NCBI GenBank assembly: GCA_009923375.1
Contig: RFTO01000005.1
Span: 1-20,310, forward strand
Source of the DNA: Actinomycetota bacterium
Lineage (GTDB): Bacteria > Actinomycetota > Actinomycetes > S36-B12 > UBA5976
Length of the DNA: 20,310 nt
Direction: 5' to 3'
Part shown: in pieces, positions 15,567 to 20,310 of the stretch
Numbering within the stretch: position 1 is the stretch's first letter
How the letters are laid out: each line of letters begins with the position of its first letter
Program-made: the position numbers and the translations under genes
The notes under the pieces: generated by a model
What the model saw: only the letters and a program-made list of their open reading frames with translations
Databases searched by the model: none
Told to the model about the DNA's origin: nothing

Positions 15567-16246
15567 GACTCAGAACTAATTCGGAAACCGATGCCACGCA
15601 CCGTCTGCACGCCCTCGAAACCGTGGATGTGCACCTTCTTGCGCAGATACGAGATGTAGGTGTCGACGACTGCGGCGTTCGTAGCGAAATCGCGGCCCCA
15701 GATTGCGGTGAGCATCTGCTCCTTAGGAACCACCTTGTCCTGATGTTCCAACAGGAATTTGAGAAGTTTGAATTCCGTCGGGGATAACTCAACACCCTCG
15801 CTGGCAACAGCCACCTCGTGCCTGGCCACATCCATCACTAGCGGGCCACAGGTGAAGTGCTCAGGCTGCGCGGAAGCACCCGTTCTGCGCAGGATGGCAT
15901 TGGTTCGCAGCACAATCTCCTCAAGGGAGAAAGGTTTTGTGACGTAGTCGTCGGCACCGACTCGAAATCCTTCTGCCACGTCCTCACGATCGGTGCGGGC
16001 GGTGAGAAACAGGAATGGAGTGTGATCGTCTCCTGCGCGAAGCTTGTGGAGCAAATCAAACCCAGTGATGCGAGGCATGTTCACATCGGCGATGACAAGA
16101 TCGAATTTCTGGCGCTGCATGAGTTGGTAAGCGCGAGTGGCGTCTTCGCACACGGACACTTGGAAGCCAGCCATTGCCAAGGCGTCCGACAGGAGGTCGC
16201 GGATCCCAGGCTCATCGTCCACGACCAGGATTCGGGTCGGTTCCAT
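15563..16246 (-). CDS. OmpR/PhoB-family response regulator
   Basis: 227-residue DNA-binding regulator, partner of the kinase directly downstream. The receiver domain (5-118) has the acidic pair D10/D11, phosphoacceptor D54 (IADVNMPRITG), T82 and K104 (VTKPF). The winged-helix effector (about 130-225) has ELSPTEFKLLKFLLEH, the recognition region VVDTYISYLRKKVH and the closing RGIGFRI wing. ATG 16246 has AGGTGG 3 bases ahead. The spacing to the divergent secreted-protein gene is 160 bases, so it may control both itself and that gene; a short dyad lies in that gap. Confidence 0.96.
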   Translation of the reverse strand: MEPTRILVVDDEPGIRDLLSDALAMAGFQVSVCEDATRAYQLMQRQKFDLVIADVNMPRITGFDLLHKLRAGDDHTPFLFLTARTDREDVAEGFRVGADDYVTKPFSLEEIVLRTNAILRRTGASAQPEHFTCGPLVMDVARHEVAVASEGVELSPTEFKLLKFLLEHQDKVVPKEQMLTAIWGRDFATNAAVVDTYISYLRKKVHIHGFEGVQTVRGIGFRISSES

Positions 16247-16273
16247 CGCCCACCTCGCGTGATCTGCCGGGCA

Positions 16274-16289
16274 CCGCTGTGACCAGCGG
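16274..16289. promoter_or_regulatory. Short dyad upstream of the response regulator
   Basis: CCGCTG (16274-16279) and CAGCGG (16284-16289) with a 4-base spacer lie 28 bases before the regulator start, between the divergent regulator and secreted-protein genes. It could be a leader hairpin or a regulator site. OmpR-type proteins usually bind direct rather than inverted repeats. Confidence 0.25.
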
Positions 16290-16393
16290 ATGTAGTCCGA
16301 ATCATGCCATGCACCCGCCTAGAGCGGGCTCCACGCACGCCACTCTCAGGCGATTGCCAAGCATCCCAGCTCCCGCCGCGGCTCAAGTCTGAC

Positions 16394-16399
16394 TAATCT
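16394..16399 (+). promoter_or_regulatory. -10 element for the small secreted protein gene
   Basis: TAATCT ends 7 bases before ATG 16407. A GGAG lies only one base before the ATG, too close for a normal ribosome site, so a leaderless mRNA is likely. Confidence 0.45.
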
Positions 16400-16406
16400 G
16401 TGGAGT

Positions 16407-16865
16407 ATGCGTGGCTTCAGAACGCGGGCGGCGACTCTCGCTGCTGTCGCCCTAGGTGGAATGCTCACCTTTTCCCCGCCTGCACACGGGGACCCCACAA
16501 CTTCTGTCTCCGCGAGTATCGCAAGGTTCGATGCTGCGTTAGGCGCTTACGAGGGTGCTCGAGTGACATATCTAGGCAAGCGCCAACCCGTTCTTCGCGA
16601 TTGGAAAGTTCTGTCCGCGCTGTTCTCCATCAGTAGTGGAAACCTCACGCAGGCTAAGAGCAACATTCGCAACCAGCTGCGCATCGACGTCGCTGCAGCA
16701 AAGAAGGCGTACGCAGCCGCAATCCGTGGAACCAAATCACCGACAGTGAAAGCGGCCGCGCTAGACGCCCGCAATTCGGCAATCGCTGCGGCGGCGGCGC
16801 AACATGACAGTGCACTCGGGAGCCTCCACTCAATCCCCAGCATGCCTCCTCGCCCCAGTAAATAG
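16407..16865 (+). CDS. Small secreted Ala-rich helical protein
   Basis: 152-residue exported protein of unknown function. Residues 1-28 are a signal peptide (RGFRTR, hydrophobic core, cleavage after AHG). The mature part is almost all helix-forming, Ala-rich and basic, with helices about 34-50, 76-107 and 112-138, and a Pro-rich tail (SMPPRPSK). There are no cysteines, no lipobox and no anchor. It is divergent from the response regulator, which makes it a candidate target or sensor accessory of that two-component system, though only position supports this. A GC-rich inverted repeat follows the stop. Confidence 0.7.
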   Translation: MRGFRTRAATLAAVALGGMLTFSPPAHGDPTTSVSASIARFDAALGAYEGARVTYLGKRQPVLRDWKVLSALFSISSGNLTQAKSNIRNQLRIDVAAAKKAYAAAIRGTKSPTVKAAALDARNSAIAAAAAQHDSALGSLHSIPSMPPRPSK

Positions 16866-16868
16866 CGG

Positions 16869-16944
16869 CTAGCGGCCGGGGTTGGGGGTGCCGTAAGCAT
16901 CCACCCGCTAGCATCTTCTCAGTCCCCGAGCCCCTGGCCGCTAG
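16869..16944. terminator. GC-rich inverted repeat after the secreted protein gene
   Basis: CTAGCGGCC (16869-16877) and GGCCGCTAG (16936-16944) are perfect 9-bp arms around a 58-base loop. Runs of G after the first arm and C before the second could extend the pairing with a bulge. It lies 4 bases after the stop and before the ABC operon, so it may separate the two transcripts. No T-run is present. Confidence 0.3.
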
Positions 16945-17023
16945 TGCAAACAAAGCTGTAGGACGCGCGGCAGCCCACATCGCTGCCGCGGACACGACGA
17001 GTGCGCTTCGCAGAGGAACACCG

Positions 17024-17968
17024 ATGAACGAGACACCTACCGGCACCGATGCGATGATTGTTGCTACTGGACTGCGAAAGACCTACGACGATTTCACGGC
17101 AGTAGATGGAATCGACTTCACTGTCACCCGTGGCGAGTCTTTCGGCCTACTCGGTCCAAACGGTGCTGGCAAGTCCACGACCATGAGGATGATCGCCTGC
17201 ACATCACAACGCACAGGCGGCACATTGGAGATCCTCGGGCGCGACACCGACCACCATGGCCCTTGGATCCGTGCCCACCTCGGAGTGGTGCCCCAGCAAG
17301 ACAACCTGGATCGCGAACTCACCGTCACGGAGAATCTCTACATCTACGGCCGTTACTTCGGCTTGGGCAAGAAATTCATCAACGCCAAGGTTGAGGAACT
17401 TCTTGAGTTCGCGCAGTTAACTGAGAAGCGAGATGCGAAGGTCGATTCACTGTCCGGTGGCATGAAGCGCCGCTTGACCATCGCTCGGGCATTAATCAAC
17501 GAGCCCGAGATCTTGATGCTCGACGAGCCAACCACTGGCTTAGACCCGCAAGCCCGTCACATCCTGTGGGATCGCCTCTTCCGCTTGAAGGAGATGGGCG
17601 TCACCCTGATCATCACGACGCATTACATGGACGAAGCAGAGCAACTCTGCGACCGACTCGTGGTGATGGATAAAGGCAAGTTCATGGCCGAGGGCACCCC
17701 GGCTGGATTGATCCAGCAGCATTGCAGCCGCGAGGTTATCGAGGTTCGTTTCGGATCTGAGCGCAATGCGGAAGTCGCCGATCAGATCCGAGACTTGGCG
17801 GTGCGCTTGGAGATTCTGCCTGACAGGATCTTGATGTACACAGACGACGGCGAGCGCGATCTGGCCAGGATGGTGGAGCGCGGCCTGCATCCGATTACTT
17901 CCTTGGTCCGCCGCTCTTCGCTGGAGGACGTGTTCTTACGTCTCACCGGCAGAAGCCTCGTGGATTAA
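17024..17968 (+). CDS. ABC-2 type exporter ATP-binding protein, NodI/DrrA-like
   Basis: 314-residue ATPase that powers the two membrane proteins encoded just downstream. Motifs in order: Walker A GPNGAGKST at 44-52, Q-loop VVPQQDNLD at 88-96, signature LSGGMKRR at 143-150, Walker B ILMLDEPT at 163-170, D-loop GLDP at 172-175 and switch H200. The QQDNLDRELTVTENL segment and the length, with a C-terminal regulatory region of about 90 residues, are typical of the NodI/DrrA/CcmA-like group, which exports lipids, polyketides or lipo-oligosaccharides. The start has AGAGGA 6 bases ahead. It begins a three-gene operon with a gap of only 15 bases to the next gene. The exported substrate is unknown. 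Confidence 0.95.
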   Translation: MNETPTGTDAMIVATGLRKTYDDFTAVDGIDFTVTRGESFGLLGPNGAGKSTTMRMIACTSQRTGGTLEILGRDTDHHGPWIRAHLGVVPQQDNLDRELTVTENLYIYGRYFGLGKKFINAKVEELLEFAQLTEKRDAKVDSLSGGMKRRLTIARALINEPEILMLDEPTTGLDPQARHILWDRLFRLKEMGVTLIITTHYMDEAEQLCDRLVVMDKGKFMAEGTPAGLIQQHCSREVIEVRFGSERNAEVADQIRDLAVRLEILPDRILMYTDDGERDLARMVERGLHPITSLVRRSSLEDVFLRLTGRSLVD

Positions 17969-17983
17969 GGCAGGTGGACTGAT

Positions 17984-18835
17984 ATGACCGTCGTGAGTGA
18001 ACAATCACGTACCTGGCAAGGTGCGCTGAAGGTCGTCGATTCACAGCGAGCGATCCGCTTTGGGTGGTGGTACGTCGCCGAATATCGCCTGCGCAATCTG
18101 ATGAAGTGGATCAGCGCCGTCATTGCATTTGGCATTGGTAACCCCGTGCTGTATCTGGCTTCCATTGGCTTCGGCGTTGGCTCCTTGGTTAACCACCACG
18201 GCAACGGGCTCGGCCCTGACGGCGTTCCCTACCTGACATTTCTGGCGCCGGCCCTGCTTGCTACGGCCGCCATCCAAAGCACCTTCGAGGAAGTCACATT
18301 CCCCACCATGCACGGCCTGAAGTGGGAAAACGTTTACTACGCAATGACTGCAACTGCTGTCACTCCAAATCAAATCGCCACCGGAGTCATGGTGGTCGCT
18401 TTCCTGCGAGGTTTGTTCACCACGATCATCTATTGGGTCGTGCTCGCCATTGCTGGCGCTTTTCACAGCCCCACTGCACTTCTCGCGATTCCTGCAGGGA
18501 TGATCGCTGGTGTGAGTTTTGCGGCAGTGATGCTCGCGCTCACCCTGCGTTTCATCGATTCACAGAACTTCTTGGCAAGTATCGGCCGGTTCGTCATCAC
18601 TCCGCTGTTCATGTTCTCCGGCACGTTCTTCCCACTCAGCGCTATCCCCATTTGGTTGCGCTGGATCGGCTGGATTTCGCCACTATGGCACGCAACCGAC
18701 CTAGGTCGCGTGTTGATGTACGGGAGAGCTGTCCCAGGTTGGTTAGTTGCCACACATGCGATTTATCTTGTTGTGCTTGGTGCGGTGGCTTTCATTATCG
18801 CGCAGCGCCAGATCACGAAGAAGATGACGAAATGA
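17984..18835 (+). CDS. ABC-2 type permease, NodJ-like, first of a pair
   Basis: 283-residue membrane subunit with six helices. After a cytosolic N-terminus, YVAEYRLRNLMKW leads into helix 1 (about 42-64). LTFLAPALLATAAIQSTFEE begins helix 2. ITPLFMFSGTFFPLSAIP at 205-222 is the characteristic ABC-2 segment before the last loop, followed by WISPLWHATDLGR at 230-242. The C-terminus is basic. ATG 17984 has AGGTGG 6 bases ahead, and the stop overlaps the next start as ATGA, so the two permeases are translationally coupled. It should form a heterodimer with that second permease and use the ATPase upstream. Confidence 0.93.
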   Translation: MTVVSEQSRTWQGALKVVDSQRAIRFGWWYVAEYRLRNLMKWISAVIAFGIGNPVLYLASIGFGVGSLVNHHGNGLGPDGVPYLTFLAPALLATAAIQSTFEEVTFPTMHGLKWENVYYAMTATAVTPNQIATGVMVVAFLRGLFTTIIYWVVLAIAGAFHSPTALLAIPAGMIAGVSFAAVMLALTLRFIDSQNFLASIGRFVITPLFMFSGTFFPLSAIPIWLRWIGWISPLWHATDLGRVLMYGRAVPGWLVATHAIYLVVLGAVAFIIAQRQITKKMTK

Positions 18836-19686
18836 CAATGATGCGTGCGTCACGTAATCAATCTGCCGCCGCCGATATTGCAGACGGCGTGAACTCCTTG
18901 CCTGGCGCCTCGATCTACTCGCGTCGCGCTACTGCGATGGTGGAGCGCTTTTGGCTCGCCATTCGCTCATCGCAATGGTTGATGGTCGCCTCAGGGTTCA
19001 TGGAACCGCTGTTTTACCTCGGCGCTTTCGGCTACGGTCTCGGTTCCTTCATCGGAAACGTGCAGGCGGACTCCACCCACACCGTGAGTTACGCAGCATT
19101 CCTCGCACCGGCACTCCTTGCAAACTCTGCGATGAATGGTGCGATTTACGAGTCCACCTGGAATGTCTTCTTCAAGATGCATTTTGCCAAGCTCTACCAA
19201 GGCATCATGGCCACCTCGATGGGACCGCTTGATGTGGCTCTCGGCGAGATCATGGCCTGTTTGCTGCGCGGCCTGATTTATGCAATCGCCTTCATGGCTG
19301 TGATGCTCCCCCTCGGATTGATTCCTTGCTGGTGGGGAGGATTGCTGGCGATTCCCGCAGCCATGTTCATCGCCTTCGGTTTCGCTTCCTGCGGATTGGC
19401 GATTACCTCCTATCTGAAATCGTTCCAGCAGATGGACTGGGTTCAGTTCGCGTTGCTGCCGATGCTGCTCTTCTCCGGGTCGTTCTACTCCCTCGATGTC
19501 TACCCAACGCCGATTCGTATCTTGCTCGAAGCGCTTCCGCTGCATCAAGGCGTTGCTCTGATTCGCGGACTCACCCTCGGGCAACTCGATTACGCACTAC
19601 TTGGGCACTTGGCCTATTTCACTGTGATGGCGGTTGGCGGAGTGATCTTTGCAACCAAGCGCATCGAGGCTATGTTCCTTCGATAG
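18832..19686 (+). CDS. ABC-2 type permease, NodJ-like, second of a pair
   Basis: 284-residue paralogue of the preceding permease, with matching landmarks at nearly the same positions: SGFMEPLFYLGAFGYGLGS (54-72), YAAFLAPALLANSAMNGAIY (87-106) and LLPMLLFSGSFYSLDVYP (208-225). The two proteins have diverged well beyond a recent duplication. ATG 18832 overlaps the upstream TGA by four bases (ATGA); ATG 18838 is an alternative. Upstream sequence in the same frame is only the shadow of the first permease. It ends 8 bases from the convergent tyrA-like gene with no terminator between. Confidence 0.93.
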   Translation: MTMMRASRNQSAAADIADGVNSLPGASIYSRRATAMVERFWLAIRSSQWLMVASGFMEPLFYLGAFGYGLGSFIGNVQADSTHTVSYAAFLAPALLANSAMNGAIYESTWNVFFKMHFAKLYQGIMATSMGPLDVALGEIMACLLRGLIYAIAFMAVMLPLGLIPCWWGGLLAIPAAMFIAFGFASCGLAITSYLKSFQQMDWVQFALLPMLLFSGSFYSLDVYPTPIRILLEALPLHQGVALIRGLTLGQLDYALLGHLAYFTVMAVGGVIFATKRIEAMFLR

Positions 19687-19694
19687 ATGCGGTT

Positions 19695-20310
19695 TTACTG
19701 CTGTGCTGCTTCGTTGCCGTCTGCGATAAGTCTCGCGGCGGTGCTTGCATCACCCGATGTGAGGCTGTCCGCCACCTCAGTAAGGGTGTCAGCCAGCTGC
19801 AGCAACACATGCGACACAGCTCCGCTATTTGCGCTGAGAATCTCCTGCCACAAGAGTGGGTCAGACCCTGCTAGGCGGAGAATCTCATCGAATGCGCGGC
19901 CCCGTGCTTCCACAGCGGCGCCGGGGAGTTGCCCCCACTGCGCTGCAATCGCGCTGGCCACAACCTGGACAGCATGCGAGGTGACCGCAACGCCACGATC
20001 GTGCTCGTCTGCGGACATGATCACTTCGCGAGCACCGCAGATGTCGATAAGCGCCGACACTGCCGCCCGCGACGCACCATTTGCCCGCTGCCGAGGGCAG
20101 GTCACCCACGGTCGACCATCAAATAGCCCCGGCAGAGCACCCTCTGGGCCACTTGTGGAGGCGCCGGCAAGCGGATGACCGCCGACGAACCATGCCGAAT
20201 CAATCGCCGCGACGATCGCTCCTTTAACTGAAGCGACATCGGTGACTGGAGTGTTAGGTGCCACAGCGATGATTTCATGCACAACCGCCACAACACTTGC
20301 CGGCGGTGTG
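19695..20310 (-). CDS. tyrA: Prephenate dehydrogenase, C-terminal part (cut by window edge)
   Basis: The last 204 residues of an NAD(P)-dependent prephenate/arogenate dehydrogenase of tyrosine biosynthesis. The frame runs open to the window end, where PPASVVAVVHEI matches the end of the nucleotide-binding fold; the dinucleotide Gly motif lies outside. DVASVKGAIV and VGGHPLAGA (with the catalytic-region His) are the hallmark motifs. The all-helical C-terminal dimer domain shows SHAVQVVASAIA and RLAGSDPLLWQEILSANSG. There is no ACT domain after it: the protein stops soon after the helical domain with EAAQQ. It is convergent with the ABC permease gene at 8 bases. Confidence 0.93.
   Translation of the reverse strand, partial: TPPASVVAVVHEIIAVAPNTPVTDVASVKGAIVAAIDSAWFVGGHPLAGASTSGPEGALPGLFDGRPWVTCPRQRANGASRAAVSALIDICGAREVIMSADEHDRGVAVTSHAVQVVASAIAAQWGQLPGAAVEARGRAFDEILRLAGSDPLLWQEILSANSGAVSHVLLQLADTLTEVADSLTSGDASTAARLIADGNEAAQQ

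Noticed and set aside
18322..18831. 170-codon upstream extension of the second ABC permease
   Set aside because: It is the first permease gene read in another frame (His/Arg/Cys-rich); the ATGA overlap at 18832 marks the true start.

Overview
The window looks like chromosomal DNA of a free-living, probably aquatic actinomycete (Actinomycetota) of moderately high GC. Five lines support this: an actinorhodopsin/xanthorhodopsin-like light-driven proton pump, secreted multidomain proteins with Ala-rich signal peptides, a NodI/DrrA-type ABC exporter, SHOCT and small Cys-rich 'CGKTTW' proteins, and many genes that appear to be read from leaderless mRNAs. Order or genus cannot be fixed from the sequence. 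There are no phage genes, transposases, CRISPR arrays, rRNA or tRNA genes. Genes are tightly packed, with several convergent pairs that nearly touch or overlap.

Left part (1-6161): a secreted 5'-nucleotidase-family phosphoesterase on the minus strand carries an N-terminal FN3 domain and six ~39-residue repeats ahead of the catalytic part. Divergent from it are a RimJ-type GNAT acetyltransferase and an SGNH/GDSL hydrolase. A rhodopsin gene follows as a single-gene unit, with its own leader and a textbook intrinsic terminator. Its residues predict a green-absorbing outward proton pump with an open carotenoid-antenna site.

Middle (6165-12182): a PH-like/tandem-SHOCT protein and a 62-residue Cys-rich protein on the minus strand; a proline iminopeptidase-type hydrolase; a DUF998 membrane protein whose 3' end overlaps the peptidase gene; an unrecognised four-helix membrane protein; a large secreted protein of unknown function with three regularly spaced GDLR(Y/V)G repeats; and a DinB/DUF664 metalloprotein.

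Right part (12272-20310): an APC-family amino acid permease with a long dyad in its leader; an OmpR-type response regulator and its histidine kinase, with a 4-base stop/start overlap; a divergent small secreted helical protein; an operon of one ABC-2 ATPase and two different NodJ-like permeases; and the C-terminal two thirds of prephenate dehydrogenase, cut by the window edge. No intergenic stretch exceeds 300 bases. The longest are 5019-5306 (rhodopsin leader), 7192-7477, 13907-14183 and 2908-3150. Apart from the sites listed, I see nothing convincing in them.

No wholly new multi-gene system stands out. The most interesting items are the antenna-competent rhodopsin, the GDLRYG-repeat secreted protein, the repeat domain fused to the nucleotidase, and the recurrent leaderless promoter layout.
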